From Clostridia bacterium (GTDB lineage Bacteria > Bacillota > Clostridia > Oscillospirales > CAG-272), in the NCBI GenBank assembly GCA_017453255.1, contig JAFTKN010000028.1, forward strand, positions 1 to 64,000: 64,000 bases of DNA, read 5' to 3'. Below the pieces are notes generated by a model that saw nothing but the letters and a program-made list of their open reading frames with translations, was not told the origin of the DNA and made no database searches. Position 1 is the first letter of the stretch. Every line of letters starts with the position of its first letter. This document shows positions 1 to 8,061 of the stretch, piece by piece. The position numbers were made by a program, and so were the translations under genes.

Positions 1-2
1 AT

Positions 3-1064
3 AAGAAAAATAAAAAATGGTCCGTCAGATTTCGCGATAAGATTGATGGTATAGAAAAAAATATGCGCCTTTCCTCGTTTAACACAAAGAAAGAAGCGCA
101 AGCTGCATATATTGAGTATGAAAGCAAAAGAAAAGCCGAGAGAGAAAAAGAAAATGCATCAAAAGTTCCGTCGGAAATATATTTCGGCAACATTGCCGAA
201 AGTTATATGAGGCATCAAAAAACGAGAGTTAAGGAAAGCTCATATATTTCAACGGAAAGCAAATTGAATAAGCACATTCTTCCTAATTTCGCAGGATTAA
301 AAATTAAAGAAATAACACCATTGGTTGTTTTGAATTGGCAACAAAGCCTCGAATCTTATGCATACAAACATAAAAAAGCACTGAGAACCTTATTAACATC
401 CATTTTAAAGCACGGCGAGAGGTATTTTGACACTCCAAACATAATGTACAAGGTTGAACCTTTTAGGAATGTAGAACCACCAAAAGAGATAAACTATTGG
501 ACTCTTGAAGAGTTTAATAAATTTATAGCAGTTTGTGATGATGAAGAAATGAAATTGCTGTTTAAATTTTTATACATAACAGGTTGCAGAAGAGGTGAAT
601 GTCAAGCTGTGACTTGGAACGACATTAATTTTGATAAGAAAACAGTAAAAATAAGCAAAAATATTACAAGAAAAACAACAGAAGGAACATACAAAGTAGT
701 TTCTCCAAAAAATCAAACAAGTAACAGAACGATAGAAATACCAAACTCTCTATGCGAAGAATTGAAAAACACAAAAGAAAAATCAGAAAATATGGACTAC
801 TTTGTTTTTGGTGGAGCTCATCCTATTCCTGATAAAAGGATAGAGAGGGCGATGAAAAACTTTTCGGAAAAGGCAGGAGTGAAAAAAATAAGAGTGCACG
901 ACTTAAGGCACTCTTGTGCATCATTACTTATTTCGCAAGGAATATCTATAGTGGCTGTTTCTAACAGATTAGGACATAAGAATGTGGAACAAACATTAAA
1001 CACATATTCACATTTGATGCCGAAAGAAGCGACGAGGATGATAGAAATCTTCGAAAATGTTTAA
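3..1064 (+). CDS. Tyrosine recombinase / integrase, 5'-truncated by window start
   Basis: Site-specific recombinase that would integrate and excise a mobile element. The reading frame is open from base 3, about 20 codons before the first ATG at 63. Those upstream codons (KKNKKWSVRFRDK) look like the N-terminal arm-binding domain, so the true start lies left of the window. Counting from the ATG at 63, a SAM-like core-binding domain lies at about 37-125 and the catalytic domain follows. The catalytic set is visible: R176 (TGCRRGE), H279 and R282 (HDLRHS), H305 (LGH) and the nucleophile Y315 (NTYSHL). It ends 94 bases from the 3' end of tRNA-Ser, the usual place for an integrase beside its attachment site, so the element extends leftward. 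Exact family (ICE or prophage) cannot be told. Confidence 0.93.
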   Translation, partial: KKNKKWSVRFRDKIDGIEKNMRLSSFNTKKEAQAAYIEYESKRKAEREKENASKVPSEIYFGNIAESYMRHQKTRVKESSYISTESKLNKHILPNFAGLKIKEITPLVVLNWQQSLESYAYKHKKALRTLLTSILKHGERYFDTPNIMYKVEPFRNVEPPKEINYWTLEEFNKFIAVCDDEEMKLLFKFLYITGCRRGECQAVTWNDINFDKKTVKISKNITRKTTEGTYKVVSPKNQTSNRTIEIPNSLCEELKNTKEKSENMDYFVFGGAHPIPDKRIERAMKNFSEKAGVKKIRVHDLRHSCASLLISQGISIVAVSNRLGHKNVEQTLNTYSHLMPKEATRMIEIFENV

Positions 1065-1123
1065 TTTGTGAACCTGATTTGTACCTAAATTTAGAAAAAC
1101 ACAATATATTGTACTGAAAAATG

Positions 1124-1155
1124 AAAAAATACCACAATATTTTGTGGTATTTTTT
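1124..1155. terminator. Bidirectional terminator between integrase and tRNA-Ser
   Basis: Inverted repeat (AAAAAATACCACAA with TTGTGGTATTTTTT) around a 4-base loop, A-rich on one side and T-rich on the other. It can end the integrase transcript on the plus strand and the tRNA transcript on the minus strand. Confidence 0.8.
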
Positions 1156-1157
1156 AT

Positions 1158-1248
1158 TGGCGCAGAATCAGAGATTCGAACTCTGGAACCCTTTTACAGG
1201 TTACACGATTTCCAATCGTGCGCCCTCGACCAACTAGGCGAATTCTGC
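1158..1248 (-). tRNA. tRNA-Ser (anticodon GGA)
   Basis: Read on the minus strand. The acceptor stem GCAGAAT pairs with ATTCTGC, followed by discriminator G and an encoded CCA. The anticodon stem CACGA/TCGTG carries loop TTGGAAA, so the anticodon is GGA (reads UCC/UCU). A long variable arm and the T-arm GTTCGAATC are present, as expected for a class II serine tRNA. Its 3' end faces the integrase, which marks it as the likely integration site of the element to the left. The gene is intact here because the element carries a copy of the 3' end. Confidence 0.96.
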
Positions 1249-1267
1249 ATATTCATTTTGCTTAAGC

Positions 1268-1296
1268 ATTATAGCATAACTTTTATTAAAAATCAA
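1268..1296 (-). promoter_or_regulatory. Promoter of tRNA-Ser
   Basis: On the minus strand, -35 TTGATT (1291-1296), 17-base spacer, -10 TATAAT (1268-1273), about 20 bases before the tRNA 5' end. Confidence 0.85.
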
Positions 1297-1387
1297 GATG
1301 TTTTTTTATTTTTACAAAAAAATGAGAAAAATATACAAAAGTCAATTTGAAATTTCTTTCCAAGCCCGTGTTTCTCTTTTTTGCAAA

Positions 1388-1433
1388 GCTTTTTTCTCTT
1401 CCACGTGGTGTTTGAATTTTAAGAGAAAAAAGC
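1388..1433. repeat. 13-bp perfect inverted repeat in intergenic region
   Basis: GCTTTTTTCTCTT (1388-1400) and AAGAGAAAAAAGC (1421-1433) flank a 20-base loop holding the palindrome CCACGTGG. It lies in the gene-free stretch 1249-1548 between tRNA-Ser and the GH30 gene. Apart from this and the two promoters I see nothing else there. The role is unknown; a hairpin, operator or remnant of the integration region is possible. Confidence 0.6.
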
Positions 1434-1491
1434 ATATTCTGTGTGGGAATGTGTAAAACTTAAGAGTTTTGCATATTTCCATACAAAAAAC

Positions 1492-1520
1492 TTTACTTTG
1501 CTTAAAAAATATGATAATAT
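1492..1520 (+). promoter_or_regulatory. Promoter of GH30 gene
   Basis: -35 TTTACT (1492-1497), 17-base spacer, -10 TAATAT (1515-1520), 29 bases before the ATG. Confidence 0.6.
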
Positions 1521-1548
1521 ATACTTAGATTTTTTGTGAGGTATTTAT

Positions 1549-2817
1549 ATGATTATTTCAACGACTGAAAACAAATTTTTTACAAAGGGAAATACTACAA
1601 ATCAAAATGGAACTGTTTTGTCTTATGGTGAAGAAAAGCAATTAATTAGAGGCTTTGGCTGTTGCTTTAGTGAGCTCAGTGCACTTGCCCTAAATGAGCT
1701 TACAGAAAAAGAAAAGAACGAGATTCTTGATGAGCTATTTTTAGAAGAAAACTGTAATTTCAATTATTGCCGTACACCTATTGGAGCAAGCGATTTTGCC
1801 ACAGATTTTTATTCATATAATGAAACTGACGGCGATTACGAAATGAAGAATTTTTCAATAGAAAGAGACGAAAAATTACTTCTCCCATTGATTTTAGAGG
1901 GAGTTAATCGTCAAAAGGATATGCAGATGTTTGCGTCCCCTTGGTGTCCACCTCTTTGGCTAAAGACTAAGAAGGTATATAGCTATGGAGTATTTAATCG
2001 CACCGAGGAAAACTATAAGGCATATGCACTATATTTTAAAAAATATGTTCAAGCATACCATAAGGCTGGTGTACCTCTAATCCATATTCATCCTCAAAAC
2101 GAGCCCTGTAGTAATCAAGTTTTCCCATCTTGCGTTTGGAAGGGAAGTGAGCTTGCTGAATTTATAGGTGGCTATTTAGGTCCAGCACTTGAAAACGAGG
2201 GTGTCGATATATTTTATGGAACAATTAATGGTCCAGAGGGTGATGATAGATATTCTTGGACAAAATATTGTCATTATTTGGGACTTGCAATGCAAAATGA
2301 AAAGGCAAGAAAGTACATAAAAGGCGTTGGATATCAATGGGCAGGAAAGTTTGCATTACCACAAACACGTGATGACTATCCAAATTTAGAGCTTATTCAA
2401 ACAGAATCCGAATGTGGTGACGGTCAAAATACCTATGAAAGAATGATGGAGGTCTTTGGCTTAATGCGTCACTATTTCCGTTTTGGTGCAAGTGCTTATG
2501 TTTATTGGAATCTTGCCTTGAAGCATGGACAACCAAGCACATGGGGATGGCATCAAAATTCATTGATTTCCGTAAAGGACGGAAAGGGAATATATACTCC
2601 TGAATTTTATCTAATGAAGCATTTTTCACATTTTGTAAAGCGTGGAGCAAGATATGTAGAAACAAAGGGAGAGTTTGCATCAAGCTGTGCAAGCTTTAAA
2701 AATCCAGATGGACAAATGGTAACTGTAGTTTATAATCCATACGAATTTGAAAAGGTTATTACAATAGGCGAAAGCTCCTATATTTTACCTCCTCGCTCCG
2801 TAAATACAATAGTATAA
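1549..2817 (+). CDS. GH30-family glycoside hydrolase (glucosylceramidase/beta-glycosidase-like)
   Basis: Predicted retaining beta-glycosidase of family GH30, 422 aa, with no signal peptide, so it should act in the cytoplasm on imported oligosaccharides. The family start is seen in IRGFGCCFSELSA (33-45). The acid/base is E185 in the HPQNEP motif (181-186), and by alignment to the FASEA motif of glucosylceramidase the nucleophile should be E286 in QTESECG. A small beta domain closes the C-terminus (MVTVVYNPYEFEKVITIG). The gene stands alone, with its own promoter and GTGAGG ribosome site. Substrate cannot be assigned: beta-glucosidase, beta-xylosidase and beta-1,6-glucanase activities all occur in this family. 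Confidence 0.88.
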   Translation: MIISTTENKFFTKGNTTNQNGTVLSYGEEKQLIRGFGCCFSELSALALNELTEKEKNEILDELFLEENCNFNYCRTPIGASDFATDFYSYNETDGDYEMKNFSIERDEKLLLPLILEGVNRQKDMQMFASPWCPPLWLKTKKVYSYGVFNRTEENYKAYALYFKKYVQAYHKAGVPLIHIHPQNEPCSNQVFPSCVWKGSELAEFIGGYLGPALENEGVDIFYGTINGPEGDDRYSWTKYCHYLGLAMQNEKARKYIKGVGYQWAGKFALPQTRDDYPNLELIQTESECGDGQNTYERMMEVFGLMRHYFRFGASAYVYWNLALKHGQPSTWGWHQNSLISVKDGKGIYTPEFYLMKHFSHFVKRGARYVETKGEFASSCASFKNPDGQMVTVVYNPYEFEKVITIGESSYILPPRSVNTIV

Positions 2818-2822
2818 AAAAG

Positions 2823-2842
2823 GGCACTGCTTTTGCAGTGCC
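2823..2842. terminator. Terminator between GH30 gene and thrH
   Basis: Perfect 8-bp stem GGCACTGC/GCAGTGCC with loop TTTT. On the minus strand it is followed by CTTTTTTA, so it mainly serves thrH; the plus-strand T-tract is weaker. Confidence 0.85.
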
Positions 2843-2847
2843 TTGCT

Positions 2848-3456
2848 TTATAATGCTTTTTTAATAGCCTCTAATAAATCATCATATTCATCAAAGGCGT
2901 CAAGCTGAGGATAGTCAGCCTTAATTTTATCGGTGCTCTTGAATAAAAATCCAGCCTTGCTATTTAAAATCATACCAAGATCGTTGTAGCTGTCCCCTGC
3001 AGAAATAGTTTCAAAGCCAGCAGATTGAAGTGCTTTTACAGTAGTTAGCTTTGATTTTTCACATCTCATTCTGAAGCCTGTAATCTCCCCGTTTTCTGCT
3101 ACCTCAAGGGTATTACAGAAAATAGTAGGCATACCAAGCTTTTTCATTAGTGGTGAGGCAAACTGTGTAAATGTATCACTAATAATTATAACCTGTGTTA
3201 AACTACGAAGCTCGTCTAAAAATTCCTTTGCACCAGGTATAGGATCAATCTTAGCGATAGTTTCTTGAATTTCCTTAAGACCAAGACCATGCTCCTTTAA
3301 AATACCAATTCTCCAATTCATAAGCTTGTTATAATCAGGCTCATCTCTTGTAGTACGTTTAAGCTCGGGAATACCACTTGCCTCAGCAAAAGCAATCCAA
3401 ATTTCAGGAACTAAAACGCCCTCAAGGTCTAAACAAACAACATTCATATCACTCAT
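2848..3456 (-). CDS. thrH: ThrH-like phosphoserine phosphatase / homoserine phosphotransferase (HAD)
   Basis: HAD-superfamily enzyme of about 202 aa closely matching the ThrH pattern of Pseudomonas (LDLEGVLVPEIWIAFAE, TTRD-PDY, ISDTF, AGDSYND). ThrH removes phosphate from phosphoserine and can transfer it to homoserine. Aspartates of motif I (LDLEG), Ser/Thr of motif II (ISDT) and motif IV aspartates (GDSYND) are intact. The frame runs upstream to a GTG at 3477, but a GGAGG ribosome site at 3466-3470 sits correctly for the ATG at 3456, so I start there. The gene is monocistronic and convergent with GH30. No serine biosynthesis genes are nearby, so the physiological substrate is inferred only. 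Confidence 0.85.
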   Translation of the reverse strand: MSDMNVVCLDLEGVLVPEIWIAFAEASGIPELKRTTRDEPDYNKLMNWRIGILKEHGLGLKEIQETIAKIDPIPGAKEFLDELRSLTQVIIISDTFTQFASPLMKKLGMPTIFCNTLEVAENGEITGFRMRCEKSKLTTVKALQSAGFETISAGDSYNDLGMILNSKAGFLFKSTDKIKADYPQLDAFDEYDDLLEAIKKAL

Positions 3457-3505
3457 AATATAATCCTCCAAGCTCACTTTAGCACGCTAAAGCAATAATG
3501 GTATA

Positions 3506-3534
3506 AGTGTATCACATAAAATACTATTTGTCAA
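3506..3534 (-). promoter_or_regulatory. Promoter of thrH
   Basis: Minus strand -35 TTGACA (3529-3534), 17-base spacer, -10 TACACT (3506-3511). A near-perfect palindrome CTTTAGC-GCTAAAG at about 3477-3492 lies in the leader and could be an operator or hairpin. Confidence 0.8.
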
Positions 3535-3548
3535 GTAACTTATAATAA

Positions 3549-3577
3549 TTGACACAAACTTTTTTCTGTGCTAAAAT
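3549..3577 (+). promoter_or_regulatory. Promoter of metallophosphoesterase gene
   Basis: -35 TTGACA (3549-3554), 17-base spacer, -10 TAAAAT (3572-3577). It is divergent from, and only 14 bases away from, the thrH promoter. Confidence 0.85.
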
Positions 3578-3606
3578 GTACCTATAAATCAAGTTAGGAG
3601 CTAAAT

Positions 3607-4320
3607 ATGAAAATCGGACTTTTTTCTGATACACATTATTGTAATTGCGAAACAATCGGAGGTTGGAGAAATCCAAAGCTCGCATATGAAAGAACAAGGG
3701 ATGCAATGGAAAAATTTCAAAAAGAGGGAGTTGACCTTTGCTTTTCCTTAGGAGATATGACTGATCACATTGAGGGAGATACAAAAGAGGATATAAAGAG
3801 CTATTTTGAAAAAATGCTATCACTCATTAAATCCTACAGCATACCATTTTATTCCGTACCAGGAAATCACGATTATCTTATGCTGACAAGAGAAGAGATA
3901 GAAAACGAATTAGGTCTTAAAGCACCACCATATACAATAGAAAAAGAAGAATATACCTTTATTATTCTTGATGCGAATTATCGCTCCGATTATAGATGCT
4001 TTGATGAGGCAGGCGTTTTATGGACTGACTCAAATTTGCCACCATATCAAGTTGAGTATCTTAAAAAACAGCTGAAAAAAGCAACTAAGCCTGTGATAGT
4101 TTTAGTGCATGAAAATTTAGACCCTACAGTTGATGAAAGCCACATTATAAAAAATGCAGAAGAGATTAGAAAAATAATAAAAGATTCAAACAAGGTTAAA
4201 ATGGTAATTCAAGGTCATTATCATTGTGGAAAAAATAGTGTAATTGACGAAATACCATACCTCACACTTAGTGCTATGTGCGAATCAAAGGAAAATCCAT
4301 ATAAAATAATAGAAATATAA
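3607..4320 (+). CDS. Calcineurin-like metallophosphoesterase
   Basis: 237-aa dinuclear-metal phosphoesterase, cytoplasmic. The five metal-binding blocks are present in order: SDTHYC near the N-terminus, GDMTDH, GNHD, a histidine in VLVHENL, and QGHYHCG near the C-terminus. The layout resembles Icc/CpdA-type phosphodiesterases (cyclic nucleotide or phospholipid-like substrates), but no feature fixes the substrate. AGGAG at 3596-3600 supports the start. It is a single-gene unit, convergent with the HAD gene across a shared terminator. Confidence 0.88.
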   Translation: MKIGLFSDTHYCNCETIGGWRNPKLAYERTRDAMEKFQKEGVDLCFSLGDMTDHIEGDTKEDIKSYFEKMLSLIKSYSIPFYSVPGNHDYLMLTREEIENELGLKAPPYTIEKEEYTFIILDANYRSDYRCFDEAGVLWTDSNLPPYQVEYLKKQLKKATKPVIVLVHENLDPTVDESHIIKNAEEIRKIIKDSNKVKMVIQGHYHCGKNSVIDEIPYLTLSAMCESKENPYKIIEI

Positions 4321-4347
4321 AAAAGCAGACACTGTGTCTGCTTTTTT
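4321..4347. terminator. Bidirectional terminator
   Basis: AAAAGCAGACA and TGTCTGCTTTT pair around a 3-base centre and are followed by Ts on both strands. It serves the phosphoesterase gene and the convergent HAD gene. Confidence 0.9.
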
Positions 4348-4349
4348 GT

Positions 4350-5006
4350 TTATTTAAGTAAAAAATCGATGTTATATCTATCGCCCTCGTCAAGATAAAT
4401 ATCACAAAGAGCCTTGACCTCGTCCTTTGTAGCGAATACGTTTTTGTCGTAAATTCCAACAACATTAAAGCCAGCATTGTGAGCAGTATTTATCGCATAA
4501 TAAGCATCTTCAAAAACATATGTGCTTTCTTTATCTGTGCCTAAATGCTCTAAGGCAAGCTCATATATTTTAGGCTGTGCTTTTCCAACACCAACCTCAC
4601 CACTTGTGAAAATTTTAGAAAAATACTTCTCAAGCTGAAGTCTTTTTAAAACTATCATGACAGTATTACGGTCAGTAGCAGTTGCTAAACACATCTTAAC
4701 GCCAGCATTATAAAGCTTTTCAAGCATTTCATATGCACCGTCCTTCAATGCTACATTATGCCTGTAATGCTCGTCCATGATGGAGTAAATCTCTTTATGC
4801 ACCTCGTCATAGCTTTTAGTAACACCAAATTCCTTGACAATATACTTATAAAATTCTCTCATTCCCCATTCAAGAAAACGTCTATTGTCCCCTGCCTTAG
4901 AAATCAAATTATTTCTTCTTAAAAAATCCTCACCAACAGTACCCCAATAATCCATTGAATTGAGAAGAGTGCCGTCCATATCAAAAATTGCGCCAGTAAT
5001 TTTCAT
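4350..5006 (-). CDS. HAD-IA hydrolase, beta-phosphoglucomutase-like
   Basis: 218-aa HAD-superfamily subfamily IA protein. Motif I FDMDGTLLNS carries the nucleophile Asp, motif II is LATATD, motif III a lysine in GVGKAQPK, and motif IV VFEDAYYAI. The cap domain between motifs I and II (about residues 16-80) fits the PgmB/GPH phosphatase group. It most likely dephosphorylates a small sugar or metabolite phosphate; the substrate cannot be read from sequence. Its start lies one base after the stop of the upstream O-acetyltransferase, so the two form an operon, hinting at a sugar-related role. Confidence 0.85.
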   Translation of the reverse strand: MKITGAIFDMDGTLLNSMDYWGTVGEDFLRRNNLISKAGDNRRFLEWGMREFYKYIVKEFGVTKSYDEVHKEIYSIMDEHYRHNVALKDGAYEMLEKLYNAGVKMCLATATDRNTVMIVLKRLQLEKYFSKIFTSGEVGVGKAQPKIYELALEHLGTDKESTYVFEDAYYAINTAHNAGFNVVGIYDKNVFATKDEVKALCDIYLDEGDRYNIDFLLK

Positions 5007-5007
5007 A

Positions 5008-5628
5008 TTATTCCTCTATTAAATTTTCCCAGTCTATTTTTTTATCCTTGAAATAGTAAATTCTATCCTTTTCGCCTATTTCACGCATAACCCTGCAAGG
5101 ATTTCCTACAGCAACAACGTTTGAAGGAATATCCTTTGTTACAATACTACCTGCACCAATAACAGAATTATCACCAATAGTAACACCAGGCATTACAATA
5201 ACTCCTGCACCAAGCCAAACATTATTACCAATATGAACATCTGCATTATATTGAGTAACCCTCTGTCTAAGCTCTGGATTGATAGGATGACCTGCTGTTG
5301 CAATAACAACATTTGGACCAAGCATACAGTCATTGCCTATGTAAATATGGCTATCATCAACTAATGTAAGGTTAAAATTTGCATAAACATTTTTACCAAG
5401 GTGCGTGTGCTTTCCACCCCAATTAGAATGGAGAGGAGGCTCAATATATGTACCCTCGCCAAATTCAGCAAACATATCCTTTAGCATTTCTATTCTTAAG
5501 TCACCTTGTGACGGTCTTGTAGCATTATAATCGTATAGCTTTTCAAGACATTTTAGCTGGTCGCCCATTATCTCCTCATCAGCGCAATAGTAAACCAAGC
5601 CCTTTTCCATTCTTTCCTTTTGTGTCAT
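5008..5628 (-). CDS. Maltose/galactoside O-acetyltransferase (left-handed beta-helix)
   Basis: Acetyl-CoA-dependent sugar O-acetyltransferase of the LacA/Maa type, 206 aa. An N-terminal helical segment (KGLVYYCADEEI) is followed by hexapeptide repeats forming a left-handed beta-helix, with the catalytic-histidine motif ATAGHPI and the closing turns NVWLGAGVIVMPGVTIG and VVAVGNPCRV. The frame extends to a TTG at 5640, but GAGGTGG at 5632-5638 is the ribosome site for the ATG at 5628, which I use. First gene of a two-gene operon with the HAD phosphatase. It may detoxify non-metabolised sugars, as in other bacteria. Confidence 0.88.
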   Translation of the reverse strand: MTQKERMEKGLVYYCADEEIMGDQLKCLEKLYDYNATRPSQGDLRIEMLKDMFAEFGEGTYIEPPLHSNWGGKHTHLGKNVYANFNLTLVDDSHIYIGNDCMLGPNVVIATAGHPINPELRQRVTQYNADVHIGNNVWLGAGVIVMPGVTIGDNSVIGAGSIVTKDIPSNVVAVGNPCRVMREIGEKDRIYYFKDKKIDWENLIEE

Positions 5629-5657
5629 AGCCCACCTCAAAATAAATTGTTATTGTT

Positions 5658-5686
5658 ATTATATAACAAAGTAACTAATAAATCAA
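5658..5686 (-). promoter_or_regulatory. Promoter of acetyltransferase-HAD operon
   Basis: Minus strand -35 TTGATT (5681-5686), 17-base spacer, -10 TATAAT (5658-5663). Confidence 0.85.
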
Positions 5687-5836
5687 GACAAAAAGAAGGA
5701 ATTTGAAAACAAAATCCAAAGCTAAAATTAAATAAAAAATCAAAAATAAAATTACAAAATTTAGACACGTGAAAGGTAATTTCAAAAAAATTCCGTATTT
5801 GTCAACCATTGGTTTACAAAAGCAACCTTAGTTACC

Positions 5837-5865
5837 TTGCAAAAAAATATTTTTTGTGATAGTAT
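5837..5865 (+). promoter_or_regulatory. Promoter of HTH-LRR regulator
   Basis: -35 TTGCAA (5837-5842), 17-base spacer, -10 TAGTAT (5860-5865), then AAAGGAG before the ATG. Short inverted motifs just upstream (AACCATTGGTTT near 5803-5814) could be an operator. Confidence 0.7.
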
Positions 5866-5885
5866 TGTTTAGAAAGGAGTAGGCA

Positions 5886-7460
5886 ATGAAGCTTGAGGAA
5901 AAGATTTTAGCATTAAGAAAGAAAAAGGGCTTGTCGCAAGAGGGACTTGCAAAAAGGCTCAAGGTAACAAGACAAGCTGTATATAAATGGGAGGCAGGAA
6001 TGAGCCGCCCCGAGCTTGATAAGATTCTTAGCATAGCTCAGCTTTTTCACGTATCGTCAGACGTTTTGCTTAACGATAAGCTAAGCTTAGATATTGATAG
6101 TATAAGCTTGGATGAAGAGGAAAAGCAAAACGAGAATATCGAGGAGGAAATTGAGCCAAGCAACAACGAGGAAAATACTATAAATGAAAGCAATACGAAA
6201 AGCAAAAGAAAGCTTGCTATAGTAGTTATATGCTCCATTGTAGTATTAGCAATTATTATAATAATAAGTGTTATCATAGCTAACAATATAAATGGTCATT
6301 CTTCTAATTCACAAAATATAAGCGATAGCACACAAAGTACAGGAAAGGATGAAAATGTGGGTGGATTAATTCCTGACACTCAAATTTGTAATCATAGCTA
6401 TAAGCTTGACTCCTTTGCTGACGCTAATCACACTAAAAAATGCGAGACCTGTGGCGATAATTTAGTTGAAAATCACGTTTGGAATGATGGTGTATGCACA
6501 TATTGTGAGTATTACCCACAAGGCTATTCAAAGGGACTTGAATTTGAAATGATTGATGGTGTAGAAGCATATGCACTTATATCACTTGGCACAAATAAGG
6601 AAAGTCACGTAAAAATCCCACCAACCTATAATGGCTTACCTGTTATAAGAATTAATTCATACACCTTTAACGATTGTAGCAGAGTAACAGAAATAACCCT
6701 ACCTGTGTCTGTTAAATATATGGAAAACTCGGCATTATTGGGTGCGGGAAACGAGGAATACGATTATTCAGGCTACAGCTTTCCGAGATTAAAGCTGTAT
6801 TATGAGGGAACTCTGACGGATTGGATGAATATGAGCTTAGGTCAACATTCAAATACAGGTCAAACAGCTTTATATATAAATGGTGAAAGAGTCGAAGATC
6901 TTGTTATACCAGATGATATAACGGAAATACGTTCAAACATATTTAACTTTTGTATCTTTGATTCGGTTACAATAGGCTCTCATGTCAAGAAAATTGGATC
7001 AAATGCCTTTTATTTTTCCGATATTCACAAATTAACTATAGAGGAAGGACTTGAGGAAATTTCAAGCTCTGCATTTTATGGTGTTACTGATTTTAGCGAA
7101 TTGACATTGCCTAATACTTTAAAAAAGATAGGAAAATTTGCTTTTTTTGGAACTAAAATATCTCTTCTTACCATCCCAGATAGTGTTGAATATTTAGGTA
7201 GTAACGCTTTTGCGTCTTGTGACAAGCTACTTGTTGTAAATATGGGCTCTGGCTTGTGCTATGTGGGTAGTCAGGTTTTTAATAGCTGTGACTCGATACA
7301 AATAATTAACTTTTCAACAGACGGAACATGGGATATTTATAACGGCGACAACAATAAAATCGGCACAATCAGTGGCGAAAAGCTATCGGATAAGCCATAT
7401 TATTACTTCATATGGCAAACTCCAGATTACATACATATTAAACAAGGATACGAATATTAA
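5886..7460 (+). CDS. Membrane-anchored HTH (XRE) regulator with extracellular leucine-rich repeats
   Basis: 524-aa protein with three parts. Residues 1-62 are a canonical XRE/Cro helix-turn-helix (LSQEGLAKRLKVTRQAVYKWEAG). After an acidic linker, one strong membrane helix lies at 109-133 (AIVVICSIVVLAIIIIISVI), preceded by KSKRK, so the HTH stays inside. The outside part has a His/Cys module (CNHSYKL, CETCG, CTYC at 168-207), then BspA-type leucine-rich repeats (LTLPNTLKKIGKFAFFGT and LTIPDSVEYLGSNAFASCDK are clear units). It could be a one-component receptor that senses something at the surface and binds DNA at the membrane; that function is inference. It is followed after 11 bases by a lipoprotein gene. 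Confidence 0.85.
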   Translation: MKLEEKILALRKKKGLSQEGLAKRLKVTRQAVYKWEAGMSRPELDKILSIAQLFHVSSDVLLNDKLSLDIDSISLDEEEKQNENIEEEIEPSNNEENTINESNTKSKRKLAIVVICSIVVLAIIIIISVIIANNINGHSSNSQNISDSTQSTGKDENVGGLIPDTQICNHSYKLDSFADANHTKKCETCGDNLVENHVWNDGVCTYCEYYPQGYSKGLEFEMIDGVEAYALISLGTNKESHVKIPPTYNGLPVIRINSYTFNDCSRVTEITLPVSVKYMENSALLGAGNEEYDYSGYSFPRLKLYYEGTLTDWMNMSLGQHSNTGQTALYINGERVEDLVIPDDITEIRSNIFNFCIFDSVTIGSHVKKIGSNAFYFSDIHKLTIEEGLEEISSSAFYGVTDFSELTLPNTLKKIGKFAFFGTKISLLTIPDSVEYLGSNAFASCDKLLVVNMGSGLCYVGSQVFNSCDSIQIINFSTDGTWDIYNGDNNKIGTISGEKLSDKPYYYFIWQTPDYIHIKQGYEY

Positions 7461-7471
7461 GGAGAAAAACA

Positions 7472-7993
7472 ATGAAAAAATTATTAAGTCTTTTAACAGT
7501 TTTAGTTTTAATAGTAAGTACAATGCTTGTGCTTGCAAGCTGTCAGGAAAGTAAGATACCTGACCCACCAGAGGGATATTTAATGTATTCGGATAATAAT
7601 ATTTATTTTGCATATCCTGAAAATTTGATAAAAACCGATAATGGTAATTACGTTCAGCTTTCACCTGAAGAAGGAGGAAACAATATAACAGTTGCTAAGG
7701 GTGCTTATAATTCAAGCTTTGATAATATGAGTGTCGAAACCTTTAGAACTTATTTAAAGCCAGGACTTACACAGGCTGGAATGACTATTACGAATGAAAA
7801 GGTGGTTCATAACACTGAAAAGGGCTTTGATATAGCTATTGTAACCTACGACGTTTATGCTTATCAAATTAATATGGAGCAAACCCTTTTTATGTTTAGA
7901 GTAGGAGATTTAGTTTATACCTTAACAGTAACTGCACTAAATGATGCAGAGGCAATGATAGATACATTGCTTGAAACCTTGAATTTAAGATAA
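7472..7993 (+). CDS. Lipoprotein of unknown function
   Basis: 173 aa with a lipoprotein signal peptide and lipobox LASC (residues about 21-24), so it should be anchored to the outer face of the membrane. The mature part (YSDNNIYFAYPENLIKTDNG and later TVTALNDAEAMIDTLLETL) resembles the small PsbP/DcrB-like fold found in many Gram-positive lipoproteins, but I do not recognise a specific family. The ribosome site AAGGAG overlaps the stop of the upstream HTH-LRR gene, so they are almost certainly cotranscribed. It may be a partner of that receptor. Confidence 0.8.
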   Translation: MKKLLSLLTVLVLIVSTMLVLASCQESKIPDPPEGYLMYSDNNIYFAYPENLIKTDNGNYVQLSPEEGGNNITVAKGAYNSSFDNMSVETFRTYLKPGLTQAGMTITNEKVVHNTEKGFDIAIVTYDVYAYQINMEQTLFMFRVGDLVYTLTVTALNDAEAMIDTLLETLNLR

Positions 7994-7999
7994 TAATTA

Positions 8000-8033
8000 C
8001 GAGCATCAGAAATTTTCTGATGCTCGCTTTATA
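8000..8033 (+). terminator. Terminator after lipoprotein gene
   Basis: Stem CGAGCATCAGAAA/TTTCTGATGCTCG (8000-8026), then CTTTATATT. Confidence 0.85.
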
Positions 8034-8061
8034 TTATTATAAAATTTTAATTAAATACCAC

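Noticed and set aside
63-63. ATG at 63 as the integrase start
   Set aside because: The frame stays open to base 3 and the upstream codons look like the arm-binding domain; no ribosome site precedes the ATG.
1144-1350. Plus-strand frame across the tRNA-Ser gene
   Set aside because: It is the antisense of a clear tRNA and its promoter; no ribosome site and no protein family.
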